From: Halobacillus litoralis
GTDB lineage: Bacteria; Bacillota; Bacilli; Bacillales; Halobacillaceae
Assembly: GCF_020524025.1 (NCBI RefSeq)
Contig: NZ_JAIVKN010000001.1
Location: 1,178,001-1,242,000 of the forward strand
DNA length: 64,000 nt
Direction: 5' to 3'
Within the stretch, counting starts at the first letter, position 1, and the number at the start of each line of letters is the position of its first letter. The position numbers and the translations under genes are program-made. The notes below the pieces were generated by a model. That model was not told the DNA's origin. It saw nothing but the letters and a program-made list of their open reading frames with translations, and made no database searches. Below, one piece after another: positions 1 to 8,588 of the stretch.

Positions 1-39
1 CAGATGAATGTTTAATTTAATAGTGAAGGAGAAGAAAAC

Positions 40-828
40 TTGGAAAGTATCATTTTTGAATATGCCTGGGTACTGATCATCTTAATTGGGCTTGAGGGGA
101 TTTTGGCAGCGGATAATGCACTGGTTATTGCAACAATGGTTAAACATCTTCCTGTAGAGAAGCGAAAAAAAGCATTGTTCTATGGGCTGGCTGGTGCATT
201 CATTTTCCGCTTTGGATCCTTGTTTATCATTTCGTACTTAATTCACATCTGGCAGGTGCAGGCGGTTGGTGCCGTTTACCTTCTTGGGATCGCTCTCTAC
301 CATTTGATGAAAAAATATCTATGGAAGATGAGTAAAAAGAAAGAAAAGGACAGCAAAAAAGAACCCAGCTTCTGGATTACCGTTTTAAAAGTAGAACTTG
401 CCGATATCGCTTTTGCCGTCGATGCTATTTTAGCTGCTGTTGCGTTAGCTGTAACTCTTCCCCTGACAAGTCTGCCGGAGGTCGGAGGAATGGATGGCGG
501 CCATTTCGCTGTTATTTTAACAGGCGGTTTTATAGGCCTGGTACTAATGCGTTTCGCCGCCAGTTATTTTGTCACTCTCCTTGATAAACGTCCCGGTTTA
601 GAAACAACCGCGTACCTGATTGTTGGATGGGTAGGCGTAAAACTCGCCGTCTACACCCTGTCCCACCCTCAGCTTAGTGTGATTGAGGAAGGTTTTGCGA
701 AAAGTCTGCTGTGGAAAGGCATCTTCTGGTCCGTTCTCCTTGCTATCGCCATTGGGGGATGGTTTTTATCGAAGAACAAACAAAAGGATGAAAATAAGAG
801 TTCTCACTCCCGCTCATCTTCCATGTAA
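40..828 (+). CDS. TerC/YkoY-family integral membrane metal exporter
   Basis: 262-residue polytopic membrane protein of the TerC family. The two acidic membrane motifs of the family are visible: an E-G-I-L-A-A-D-N stretch at residues 19-26 and V-E-L-A-D-I-A-F-A-V-D near residue 120. B. subtilis relatives (YkoY, YceF) are linked to Mn(II) export and to metal loading of secreted proteins; that role is inferred here. A lysine-rich cytosolic loop lies around residues 97-112 and the tail is Ser/Lys-rich. The start is a TTG behind a good AAGGAG site; no ATG fits better. Only 39 bases of upstream sequence are available, so a yybP-ykoY manganese riboswitch, common before this family, cannot be checked. 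Confidence 0.88.
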   Translation: MESIIFEYAWVLIILIGLEGILAADNALVIATMVKHLPVEKRKKALFYGLAGAFIFRFGSLFIISYLIHIWQVQAVGAVYLLGIALYHLMKKYLWKMSKKKEKDSKKEPSFWITVLKVELADIAFAVDAILAAVALAVTLPLTSLPEVGGMDGGHFAVILTGGFIGLVLMRFAASYFVTLLDKRPGLETTAYLIVGWVGVKLAVYTLSHPQLSVIEEGFAKSLLWKGIFWSVLLAIAIGGWFLSKNKQKDENKSSHSRSSSM

Positions 829-1077
829 TAGAAGTAATCAAACCGCTCCTTACAAATCGTTTTGTTTTCTTTTTAGTACTTTTCTACACTCAAAATAGAG
901 GGACGATTTCGGAAACATTCACACCGAAGCTCTTGAGATAGTTTTGGTGTATATAAAATAACATTATCCCCAGAAGTCTTTTATTTGTCTATTAGAAAAT
1001 TGCCTATTCCTCAGCAGCATTCTCTTTTCCAATTTTGTAATTAACACCTTCACGGATGTGGAAATATGCAGCCAAAT

Positions 1078-1110
1078 AAAAAACGTCATCCATATTGAAT
1101 GACGTTTTTT
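1078..1110. terminator. Bidirectional intrinsic terminator
   Basis: Perfect 12-bp inverted repeat (AAAAAACGTCAT at 1078-1089 and its complement at 1099-1110) with a 9-base loop. A/T runs on both sides let it work in both directions. It lies just after the stop of the minus-strand FtsW-like gene and also downstream of the plus-strand TerC gene. Confidence 0.85.
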
Positions 1111-1113
1111 GGC

Positions 1114-2253
1114 TTATGCGGCGATTTGATCCTGCTGTTCTCTTTTTATTTTTGAAATGGCATGAATATTGATTAACACACCACCAGAAAACATCATCAT
1201 AAGCAGAGATGTTCCCCCAAAACTAACAAATGGAAGCGGGACCCCGGTTAACGGAATAAGCCCGGTTAAGCCTCCTAGATTAATTACTGCCTGAATACCA
1301 ATTAATCCAGAAACACCAATTGCAAGCAGACGACCGAAGGTATCATGGCTGTTCATACTTACATAAAACCCTCGAAGTACGATTAAAGCAAGCAGTCCAA
1401 TCACAATACTGACACCTATTATCCCTAGTTCTTCAGCAATTACTGCCATAATAAAGTCGGTGTGTGCTTCAGGAAGATAGCCGAGTTTTTGAACCCCGGC
1501 CCCCAGCCCAGTACCTATCAATCCTCCATTATGTATCGCCAGGTAGGAATTGATCAATTGATAACCTGCATCATCTGCATATTCAAATGGCTGGTAGGCT
1601 CCATCGAAACGTGATAGCTGCTCTTCACTAAGACCGAATTGATACATTGTTACAGCAGCTACTAAAACAATGCTCATCATTAACAAGAGATGCGACCTTT
1701 TCAATCCACTCGACATGATAATTAACCCAGATACAGCGAGAGCAATAACAGCTGTACCGAGGTCCGGCTGTCTTAAAATCATCACAACTACAAGCATCAT
1801 AATAATAATCGGAGGAAGCAGACCACGATAAAAATCATCAATATAAGATTTCTTTTTTGTGTAAATAGCAGCCAAGTAAATAATGAGAGACATTTTCGCC
1901 ATTTCTGCAGGCTGAAACTGACCAATCAACGGAAGGGAAATCCATGACTGTGCATTGTTGGACGTATGCCCCAAAAAGAACACGAGTGTTAACAGAATGA
2001 CAGTTGCTAGTAAAATGAGTTTAAATAATCGTCGATAATTCTTGTAAGGGAAAATGATACCAAAAAATAAAGCAGCAATTCCCAACCCCCAGGAGAACAT
2101 TTGTTTTTTGAAGAAGTAATCAGGGGTTACATCATACACCATGACGCCGCTGACCATGCTTGCACTGTACACCATAACGGTACCGAAGGCCGATAGAGCC
2201 AAAACAGCGAACAGGATGGTAAAATCAATGTTCTTTAGTATTCTTCCTATCAT
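1114..2253 (-). CDS. ftsW: FtsW/RodA/SpoVE-family (SEDS) peptidoglycan polymerase
   Basis: 379 residues with about ten membrane segments. Family marks are the early V-M-V-Y-S-A-S stretch near residue 25, R-Q-P-D-L-G-T near 161, an A-H-T-D-F-I-x-A-V-I-A-E-E-L-G segment near 262 and P-L-P-F-V-S-F-G-G near 340. SEDS proteins polymerise lipid II in the membrane together with a class B penicillin-binding protein. The length and the P-F-V-S-F-G-G motif favour FtsW or SpoVE over RodA, but Bacillaceae carry several paralogues and there is no cell-division neighbour to settle which this is. It is a single-gene unit ending at a strong terminator and lies back to back with crcB1. Confidence 0.85.
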   Translation of the reverse strand: MIGRILKNIDFTILFAVLALSAFGTVMVYSASMVSGVMVYDVTPDYFFKKQMFSWGLGIAALFFGIIFPYKNYRRLFKLILLATVILLTLVFFLGHTSNNAQSWISLPLIGQFQPAEMAKMSLIIYLAAIYTKKKSYIDDFYRGLLPPIIIMMLVVVMILRQPDLGTAVIALAVSGLIIMSSGLKRSHLLLMMSIVLVAAVTMYQFGLSEEQLSRFDGAYQPFEYADDAGYQLINSYLAIHNGGLIGTGLGAGVQKLGYLPEAHTDFIMAVIAEELGIIGVSIVIGLLALIVLRGFYVSMNSHDTFGRLLAIGVSGLIGIQAVINLGGLTGLIPLTGVPLPFVSFGGTSLLMMMFSGGVLINIHAISKIKREQQDQIAA

Positions 2254-2322
2254 TTGTAACCCTCTTTCATTCGGTTGCTTATGTAAATTATAAGGCTTCT
2301 GAGCATTTTAAAAAAGCATTCC

Positions 2323-2351
2323 TTTCAAATTACTTCGAAAGTCTTTATAAT
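2323..2351 (+). promoter_or_regulatory. Candidate sigma-A promoter of crcB1-crcB2
   Basis: A perfect TATAAT at 2346-2351 lies 17 bases after a weak -35 (TTTCAA, 2323-2328). It is about 30 bases upstream of the crcB1 start. The short leader is too small for a fluoride riboswitch. Confidence 0.5.
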
Positions 2352-2380
2352 AGCGGGGAGACAAGTAGGAGGTTTGTAGA

Positions 2381-2758
2381 ATGAATTATCTTTATGTCGG
2401 AATTGGTGGGTTGTTCGGGGCATCCCTAAGATATTTAATCGGGGTCCTTTTCAGCAGTCCAGACAACACATTTCCCTACTCTACTCTTTTCGTTAACCTT
2501 ACCGGCAGTTTCCTTCTAGCCTTATTAAGCATTGGCATTATTGAGAGATTTTCACTCTCATCCAGGTGGAAAGCAGCTTTAGGTACAGGCTTTGTCGGTT
2601 CCTATACAACTTTTTCCACCTTGACAATGGATGCAGTTCTTTTGTATGAAAGAGGCAGCGTTTTACTCAGTCTCCTATACATAACGCTGAGTATTGCGGG
2701 AGGGCTGGCTTTCTCTCTTCTTGGCTTTACAATTGGGAAAAGGAGGGCTGAAAGATGA
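2381..2758 (+). CDS. crcB: Fluoride channel CrcB/Fluc, first subunit
   Basis: 125-residue four-helix membrane protein of the CrcB/Fluc family. Visible marks are the N-terminal G-G-x-x-G-A-x-x-R-Y motif, the T-x-x-x-N-x-x-G-S segment (residues 36-48) and the G-x-x-G-S-Y-T-T-F-S-T motif near residue 71 that lines the fluoride pore. Fluc channels are dimers with opposite membrane orientation that let cytosolic fluoride leave. The start is supported by a TAGGAGG site. The stop overlaps the next gene by four bases (ATGA), so the two subunits are probably translationally coupled and form a heterodimer. Confidence 0.92.
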   Translation: MNYLYVGIGGLFGASLRYLIGVLFSSPDNTFPYSTLFVNLTGSFLLALLSIGIIERFSLSSRWKAALGTGFVGSYTTFSTLTMDAVLLYERGSVLLSLLYITLSIAGGLAFSLLGFTIGKRRAER

Positions 2759-3126
2759 ACATTTCTCATCTCCTTCTTGTAGGTATCGGAGGGTTTGTTG
2801 GTGCCATTTTTCGTTATTCGCTCGCAGGCTGGGTGAACAAACAAAAAAACACGTCTTTTCCCATGGGAACAATGGTCGTCAACCTATTCGGATCCTTCCT
2901 TTTAGGAATACTGATAGGAATCGGACCTGGATCGCTATGGATTTCTCTAGCAGGTACAGGAATTTTAGGTGCTTTTACAACGTTCTCTACATTTAAATTA
3001 GAAGCTATACAATTGCACTTAAAAAGAAAGTGGAAAATGTTTCTTTATTACTTGATCATTTCTTACACAATAGGACTCTTGTTTGCTTTTACAGGCTACA
3101 ACATCGGTCAGTGGATACAGTTTTAA
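2755..3126 (+). CDS. crcB: Fluoride channel CrcB/Fluc, second subunit
   Basis: 123 residues, paralogous to the preceding gene: it repeats G-G-F-V-G-A-I-F-R-Y, N-L-F-G-S and G-A-F-T-T-F-S-T. In Bacillales such tandem genes encode the two oppositely oriented halves of one channel, whereas many bacteria use one dual-topology protein. Its ATG overlaps the end of the upstream gene and its ribosome binding site (AAAGGAGG) lies inside that gene. Transcription ends at the palindromic terminator near 3200. Confidence 0.92.
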   Translation: MNISHLLLVGIGGFVGAIFRYSLAGWVNKQKNTSFPMGTMVVNLFGSFLLGILIGIGPGSLWISLAGTGILGAFTTFSTFKLEAIQLHLKRKWKMFLYYLIISYTIGLLFAFTGYNIGQWIQF

Positions 3127-3185
3127 CAGTAGGCTGAAGGGACATGCGTATTACAAAGTTTACTCTAAGAAGTACTTTTATTAGA

Positions 3186-3220
3186 AAAAGGGAATCTTCT
3201 TTTAAAGAAGATTCCCTTTT
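3186..3220. terminator. Bidirectional terminator between crcB2 and ablB
   Basis: Near-continuous palindrome: an arm AAAAGGGAATCTTCTTT and its complement separated by one or two bases, with A and T runs at the ends. It lies between two convergent genes and can serve both. Confidence 0.85.
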
Positions 3221-3223
3221 CTT

Positions 3224-4063
3224 TTAAATTGATTTATACCATATATTCATATCTTCTAACCCATTTCCAATGGTGCTGTTTTGAACAAGACACCCTCCGT
3301 ATGTGAAGCCTTGTTGAGCTGTTATGATGTTCATCCCCATGGATACAGCCCTGGTATAGGAAAACATAGTCTGTATGCCCTCTTCTTTCATCTTCTCTTC
3401 CAGAATGGGATATTGATATGAGAGTAAGCCTTTCCCTCTATGAGAAGGATGTGTGGCACAGTCTGTAAATTCAGCAGCCTGATAGGTCGAAAAAACATCT
3501 GCAGAACAGGCACTTACCAGCTCCCCTTCAAAATGGATAAGACTAAAGTAAACTTGGTCATCCATCATTTCTTTAATGTATTCCGGTTTGTTAATAGGAG
3601 TTGGATATTTTGGAAAAACCTTCTTGTACAGTTCCGCCATTTCCTCCGCATCTTCTTCTTTGGCCCAACGGGCTGTATACCCGTCCGGTAAATCTTTATT
3701 AGCATTAAAACGAAATTCCATTTTTAGAATAGCGGAAATTACATTTTCCGGGTTGGCCGTGTTTCTCTCACGGTTTAAATATTTAGCATAGATAAAAGCA
3801 TCTTCTCCACGATAAAATCCTTGAATTTCACCTTCATACTGAAAAGAAAGCTTTTCGACTCTTAGAACCTTGTCCTGATCGGCTTCGACATAAAAAATGA
3901 TCTTGTCACAGCCTTCTTTTACCGCTACCTTTTCCAATTCCTGTAACTGTCTTTCGTTCATGCCCTCCGGCAGCTCATAGACTTTGATTCTACGATTCTG
4001 AGGCTCCAGATGAAAAAAATCTTTTTCCATAAGAACTTGCGAAGAAAAAAACGGGTTTGACAT
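3224..4063 (-). CDS. ablB: Putative beta-lysine N-acetyltransferase AblB
   Basis: 279 residues, resembling B. subtilis YodP and methanogen AblB. It has an N-terminal family-specific segment and a C-terminal GNAT acetyltransferase fold from about residue 125, with the acetyl-CoA loop S-H-R-G-K-G-L near residue 207. AblB acetylates L-beta-lysine to N-epsilon-acetyl-beta-lysine, a compatible solute made under salt stress; the partner enzyme lysine 2,3-aminomutase (AblA/KamA) normally sits beside it. No aminomutase gene is present on either side here, so the pathway must be completed elsewhere or the gene has a changed role. The start is supported by an AAAGGAGAG site 9 bases upstream. Confidence 0.85.
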   Translation of the reverse strand: MSNPFFSSQVLMEKDFFHLEPQNRRIKVYELPEGMNERQLQELEKVAVKEGCDKIIFYVEADQDKVLRVEKLSFQYEGEIQGFYRGEDAFIYAKYLNRERNTANPENVISAILKMEFRFNANKDLPDGYTARWAKEEDAEEMAELYKKVFPKYPTPINKPEYIKEMMDDQVYFSLIHFEGELVSACSADVFSTYQAAEFTDCATHPSHRGKGLLSYQYPILEEKMKEEGIQTMFSYTRAVSMGMNIITAQQGFTYGGCLVQNSTIGNGLEDMNIWYKSI

Positions 4064-4163
4064 CGTCAGCTACTCTCCTTTTTAATCCTTCATCTATTCA
4101 ACACTTTTTACGTTCACTTACATTTTACATATAAACCTATATTTGTAAAACAATAAAAATAGA

Positions 4164-5054
4164 TTAAGAGGTTGATAAAATATGATCGAGGGCATCTTCT
4201 AAGGCTGGATAGCTGAACGAAAAACCTTCCTTTTCCAATCGTTCCGGAATGACCCAGCGGCTTTTGAGTACTAACTCTGTTTCTGTCCGAATGACAGCAG
4301 AACCGATTTCGAGCATCCATTTAGGCGCAGACAACCCTCGGGAGACATCCATTTTTTTCCTTAACGTTTCCATAAGTTCTTCATTTGTCACCGGGTAAGG
4401 GGAAGAGCAATTAAAGACACCCGTTAAATCTTTACGATCCTGCAGGAATCGGACGATATGAAACAAGTCCTTCACGTGTACCCAGCTGAATTTCTGCCTG
4501 CCGGAACCCTGTACACCCCCAAGACCAATCTTTACAAGGTTTTTGTACGGGTTCATAACTCCTCCCTCTCTGCCTAGAACGATAGCAGTTCGAAGAGCGA
4601 CTTTTCTTGTTTTTGGTAACTGGAAAGCAAAGAAGTTACTCTCCCAAGTTGTCGCTACATCGACAGAAAAACCAGATCCAATTTCTCCATCTTTTTCTGT
4701 CATTGGACGATCCTCTGCATGCCGATAAATGGTTGCTGTACTGGAGTTGATCCAGACTTCTGGAGGGTATTGGCATTTGGAAACAGCTTCTCCAAGGATG
4801 TTGGTTGTCATAACTCTTGAAACCATAATCTCATTTTTATTTTCTTTATTGTATCTGCAGTTCACAGATTTACCTGCCAGATTAATAAGCACTTCGGCTC
4901 CTTCAAGAGCTTGAATGACAGCCTCAGTATCCTCCCATGAAATAAATTCAGGTCGTCTGGAAATAATGTGGACATCATAACCAAGTTCTTGATAACGCTG
5001 CACAAAATATTCTCCTATGAAGCCTGTCCCTCCTGCTAAAACAACTTTCTTCAT
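4164..5054 (-). CDS. YfhF-type TIGR01777 epimerase-like protein
   Basis: 296 residues, atypical short-chain dehydrogenase/epimerase fold. The N-terminus has the nucleotide-binding G-G-T-G-F-I-G motif (residues 8-14), followed by I-N-L-A-G (near 58) and N-S-S-T-A-T-I-Y (near 102); the C-terminal DUF1731 region is present (W-V-I-P-E-R-L near 265). Members are annotated as NAD(P)-dependent nucleoside-diphosphate-sugar epimerases, and E. coli YfcH belongs here, but no reaction is firmly assigned. It is a single gene with no close operon partner. Confidence 0.85.
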   Translation of the reverse strand: MKKVVLAGGTGFIGEYFVQRYQELGYDVHIISRRPEFISWEDTEAVIQALEGAEVLINLAGKSVNCRYNKENKNEIMVSRVMTTNILGEAVSKCQYPPEVWINSSTATIYRHAEDRPMTEKDGEIGSGFSVDVATTWESNFFAFQLPKTRKVALRTAIVLGREGGVMNPYKNLVKIGLGGVQGSGRQKFSWVHVKDLFHIVRFLQDRKDLTGVFNCSSPYPVTNEELMETLRKKMDVSRGLSAPKWMLEIGSAVIRTETELVLKSRWVIPERLEKEGFSFSYPALEDALDHILSTS

Positions 5055-5286
5055 AAAACCACACTCTCTGTTTTAATAATATCAATCATGGCTTTGGAAT
5101 TTCCATTAATTGTAAACCAAACTTCTTTCATAAATTAAGCAACTAACCATTTATATGTACATTCAGCTGTTCTCCCAAATAACAGGCGGATGAACAGCTT
5201 ACTGTTATGGACGAGCAGATCATTAGACCTGTCATCATATCAGTGAATCAGCGCTAAGTTAAGGGTGTAATTCCTTTTTGAAGGAA

Positions 5287-5577
5287 TTAAAATTGTTTTG
5301 CGTGCGTCTTTGCAAAATGGATGATCTTATTATACGTTTCCGGCTCAATTTCTTTTTTTGAAGGGATGTGAAGGCGGGCACTGTCTTCATCAATAATTTT
5401 AATTCTGTCCCCTCCTCTTACATATAAAGTCACATAAAGAAAAGGTTCACTCATTCCTATCTCTATTAAGTATCGCTGAGGAAAGTCGGCGGTAATAAGC
5501 AACCTGTCTTCTACCTGTTTTAAAGAAAGCTGACTATGAAACCTCAAATTACTAATTTCATTTAAATACAAAAGCAC
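5287..5577 (-). CDS. Small soluble protein of unknown function
   Basis: 96 residues, no recognised domain. The sequence alternates polar and hydrophobic residues, suggesting a small beta-rich cytosolic protein, and has no signal peptide or membrane helix. A GTG start preceded by a GGGGAG site supports translation. It stands alone between the YfhF-type gene and the lysine-catabolism operon. Confidence 0.6.
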   Translation of the reverse strand: MLLYLNEISNLRFHSQLSLKQVEDRLLITADFPQRYLIEIGMSEPFLYVTLYVRGGDRIKIIDEDSARLHIPSKKEIEPETYNKIIHFAKTHAKQF

Positions 5578-5813
5578 GCACTCCCCGTTTTTATTTTACA
5601 TACCTATCCTTACACATCATTAAACCTGTTGTACCATGTTTTGTTATTTTTTTATATAAAGTTAACAAATCTCTCAGAATCAAGTGTTCTAAAATCTTTT
5701 ATTTCCATTCCCTATAAAAAATAATAATTCATTGTAAGTATAGAAGTGAAAGACTCTCACCATGAATGAACCCTTTATTTAAGATTAACAGCACCATAGA
5801 ATCAAAATAAAAA
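5578..5813. other. Intergenic stretch without a recognisable gene
   Basis: AT-rich spacer between the small unknown gene and the operon terminator at 5814. I see no convincing open reading frame with a ribosome binding site, no RNA gene and no repeat. The part near 5577 would carry the promoter of the minus-strand small gene. Confidence 0.5.
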
Positions 5814-5837
5814 AAGAAGAGTGTCCCCACCCTTCTT
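5814..5837 (-). terminator. Terminator of the lysine-catabolism operon
   Basis: 10-bp stem with one mismatch (AAGAAGAGTG against CACCCTTCTT) and a 4-base loop. On the minus strand it is followed by a run of T residues, as expected for the operon that ends at 5894. Confidence 0.75.
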
Positions 5838-5893
5838 CACTAAATTCTAAAATCCTCATCTGCGCCGTTCAAGAGTTCTCCGGTAATTAAAGA

Positions 5894-7042
5894 TCATTTT
5901 TCTATTTCTGAAATCACTACCCCTCTCTTCGCCATTTCATCCATATATAAAACTCCGGGTACAATGGTTTCAGGTGGACAAACTCCCCGCTTGGTTACCT
6001 GCCCGTTCCCAAGCATTTGAGCTACTACAGAAATGGTATTCGCTGTTGCACGTGCCATCGCTGTGACATTGGTTACCCTGTCTTTATAGGTAATCATCTC
6101 ATATTGATAACACTTGTCTCTGCCTTCTTTATAACCTCCGACAACAACGCGGAGCAGAACTGCATCCTCCTTGTCTTTCAAATCTACGATGGGGTCAATA
6201 CTCTTTAGAAGCACATCACGGGTTTTTACTTTCACACCGCCAATTTCAACTTCATGCCGGGCTCCGGTCAAATTAAGGTCGACAAGCAGTTTCATTTTGT
6301 CTGCATGTCCTGGATAACGAATTGTTTTATACTCCAGGTTTTCGATGGAGGAAAAGGACTTCAGAAGCGTCGAAGTTCCACCAGATGTATGAAAAGCTTC
6401 AAGAGGACCGAAGCGGTCAAAATAGATAGGCTCAAGTTCCGTCAGGGATTCCACTTCCTGTAATTTACCGTCACGAATAATCATAGAAGGATCTGAATAA
6501 TGATCAAGCAAACCTTCCATCGAAAATACATGATTATATTCAAGCGGCGGCTCCGGTCTTACCGGAATCCCCCCAACATAAAGTTTAATCGACCGGATTA
6601 CTTCAAGCTTACTTGCCCCGAATCCAGATAGAATGTTAATCATACCCGGTGCAACACCGAGATCAGGAATGACAGTAACACCAGCAGCTTTAGCTTTTTC
6701 ATCAAGCTCAAGCACCTTATCTGTAATGTGACCGATATGTCCGCCTAAATCAACCGAATGAACGCCCACCTTAATAGCTGTCTTTGCTACAATCTCATTA
6801 AAGGAATAAAATAATGCATTAATGACAACATCGTATTGTTTGATGAAATCAGCCAGGTTCGACTCGTTTCCGGCATCTACCTTAAATGCTTTAATTTTCG
6901 ATGAGTGAAGTGAGCTGCAAACAGCCTCAGCTCTTGACTGATCTATATCTGCAAGCCCCACCTCCTGGACACCTGAGCTGTGAACTAAGTCGCGTGCTGC
7001 TTCCTTTCCCATTAAACCCGAACCTAATACAGCAACTTTCAT
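5894..7042 (-). CDS. L-lysine 6-dehydrogenase (saccharopine-dehydrogenase-like)
   Basis: 382 residues. It has an N-terminal Rossmann motif G-S-G-L-M-G (residues 7-12) and a saccharopine-dehydrogenase-like C-terminal domain. The core ([23 protein letters not shown] and H-T-S-G-G-T-S-T-L) closely resembles the Geobacillus stearothermophilus lysine dehydrogenase, about 385 residues long, which deaminates the epsilon-amino group of lysine with NAD to give allysine (2-aminoadipate 6-semialdehyde). The start is set at the ATG at 7042 because an upstream in-frame GTG lies inside the AAAGGGG ribosome binding site. It is the last gene of a four-gene operon and its product is the expected substrate of the aldehyde dehydrogenase encoded just upstream. 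Confidence 0.87.
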   Translation of the reverse strand: MKVAVLGSGLMGKEAARDLVHSSGVQEVGLADIDQSRAEAVCSSLHSSKIKAFKVDAGNESNLADFIKQYDVVINALFYSFNEIVAKTAIKVGVHSVDLGGHIGHITDKVLELDEKAKAAGVTVIPDLGVAPGMINILSGFGASKLEVIRSIKLYVGGIPVRPEPPLEYNHVFSMEGLLDHYSDPSMIIRDGKLQEVESLTELEPIYFDRFGPLEAFHTSGGTSTLLKSFSSIENLEYKTIRYPGHADKMKLLVDLNLTGARHEVEIGGVKVKTRDVLLKSIDPIVDLKDKEDAVLLRVVVGGYKEGRDKCYQYEMITYKDRVTNVTAMARATANTISVVAQMLGNGQVTKRGVCPPETIVPGVLYMDEMAKRGVVISEIEK

Positions 7043-7074
7043 CGTCCGCACCCCTTTATCTCTAAATTCAACGG

Positions 7075-8571
7075 CTACTCGACATCAATTTGAGCCCGTT
7101 GCAGCTTGCCGCTGAAGTCGACATAAACGGCCTTCCATTCTGTAAACACATCAAGGGCTGCCACTCCAGAGTCCCGGTGGCCGTTACCTGTTCCTTTCGT
7201 CCCTCCAAAAGGCAGGTGAATTTCTGCCCCGGTCGTACCTGCATTTACATAGACGATCCCGGTGTCTAAGTCACGCTGGGCAGCGAATACCCGATTTACA
7301 TCACGGGTGAAAATCGAACTCGATAACCCAAATTCCACACTATTGTTAATCTCAACAGCTTCCTCAAAACTTTTCACAGGAATCAATGAAACAACCGGTC
7401 CAAATATCTCTTCCTGAGCAATCCGCATTTCCGGGGAGACATCAGTAAATAGTGTTGGTGCAAAGTAATTTCCTTTTTTGTGATTTCCATTTTCCATAAT
7501 ATAACCGCCGGTTAGAAGCTTAGCTCCTTCTTCTTTCCCGATGCGGATGTAATTTTGTATTTTTTCCAGGCCTGACCGATTAATGATCGGCCCCACTTTA
7601 ATGGTCTCATCCAGTCCATTTCCAATTGAGAGTTTGGCAATTTCTCTTTGTAAACGTTCTTCCAATTCATCTTTCACTTTTTCATGAACCATGACCCTGC
7701 TGCATGCTGTACAGCGCTGGCCGCTTGTTCCATAAGCGCTCCACAAGATCCCTTCCACCGCCAGATCTAAGTCAGCATCGTCCATAACAATGACACCATT
7801 TTTCCCGCCCATTTCAAGGGATACTTTCTTGAGGCGCTGCCCGCATTTTGCGGCTATTCCACGCCCGACTTCATTGGAACCTGTAAAAGAGATCACACGA
7901 ATGTCATTCTGGTCAATCATAGATTCGCCTACCTCGGAACCAGAACCAAAGACGACGTTTAAAACGCCTTTAGGCAGTCCTGCCTCTTCAAAAATACCCG
8001 CCAGTTCATAGGCCATAATCGGGGTTTCTGTTGCTGGTTTCCAAACTACAGCATTTCCTGCAACAATTGCCGGGAAAGACTTCCACGTAGCAATGGCGAT
8101 AGGAAAGTTCCACGGAGTAATGATTCCCACTACACCAACTGGAGCCCGGACACTCATTGCAAATTTGTCCTTGAGCTCTGATGGAGTTGTCTGTCCGAAT
8201 AACCTTCGTCCTTCTCCTGCCATGTAGAAAGCCATATCAATGCCTTCCTGAACCTCTCCACGCGCTTCTTCAATTACTTTCCCATTTTCCATCGTAAGCA
8301 GTTGAGAAAGTTTTTCTTTTCTCTCTTTCATAATTAATCCAACTTTATATAACACTTCCGCCCGCTGAGGAGCTGGTACAAGAGCCCATTGTTTCTGAGC
8401 TTTCTTTGCTGCTTCTGTGGCTGATTTAACATCACTTTCACTAGAGAGGGGTACATGGACAAGAGTTTCCAACGTAGCCGGGTTCGTTACAGCTGCCGTA
8501 TCTCCCGTTGATGCCTCCACCCAGCTTCCATTAATAAAATTTTTCAATTGTTTCACCTGAAGTAAGTTCAC
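7075..8571 (-). CDS. Aldehyde dehydrogenase, probable allysine/glutarate-semialdehyde dehydrogenase
   Basis: 498-residue ALDH-superfamily enzyme with all key parts: P-W-N-F (residues 154-157, oxyanion Asn156), F-T-G-S-N-E-V-G (cofactor turn near 229), general base E253 in L-E-M-G-G-K and nucleophile C287 in G-Q-R-C-T. By context it would oxidise allysine to 2-aminoadipate and perhaps also glutarate semialdehyde to glutarate. The start is placed at GTG 8571: an AAAGGAGG site lies seven bases before it, whereas the more distal ATG that overlaps the stop of the upstream gene precedes this site and has no site of its own. Substrate assignment is inferred from neighbours; the fold assignment is certain. 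Confidence 0.88.
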   Translation of the reverse strand: MNLLQVKQLKNFINGSWVEASTGDTAAVTNPATLETLVHVPLSSESDVKSATEAAKKAQKQWALVPAPQRAEVLYKVGLIMKERKEKLSQLLTMENGKVIEEARGEVQEGIDMAFYMAGEGRRLFGQTTPSELKDKFAMSVRAPVGVVGIITPWNFPIAIATWKSFPAIVAGNAVVWKPATETPIMAYELAGIFEEAGLPKGVLNVVFGSGSEVGESMIDQNDIRVISFTGSNEVGRGIAAKCGQRLKKVSLEMGGKNGVIVMDDADLDLAVEGILWSAYGTSGQRCTACSRVMVHEKVKDELEERLQREIAKLSIGNGLDETIKVGPIINRSGLEKIQNYIRIGKEEGAKLLTGGYIMENGNHKKGNYFAPTLFTDVSPEMRIAQEEIFGPVVSLIPVKSFEEAVEINNSVEFGLSSSIFTRDVNRVFAAQRDLDTGIVYVNAGTTGAEIHLPFGGTKGTGNGHRDSGVAALDVFTEWKAVYVDFSGKLQRAQIDVE

Positions 8572-8588
8572 AACGTGTTCCTCCTTTA

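Noticed and set aside
2260-2380. Possible fluoride riboswitch before crcB1
   Set aside because: The leader after the -10 is too short and the conserved motif is absent.
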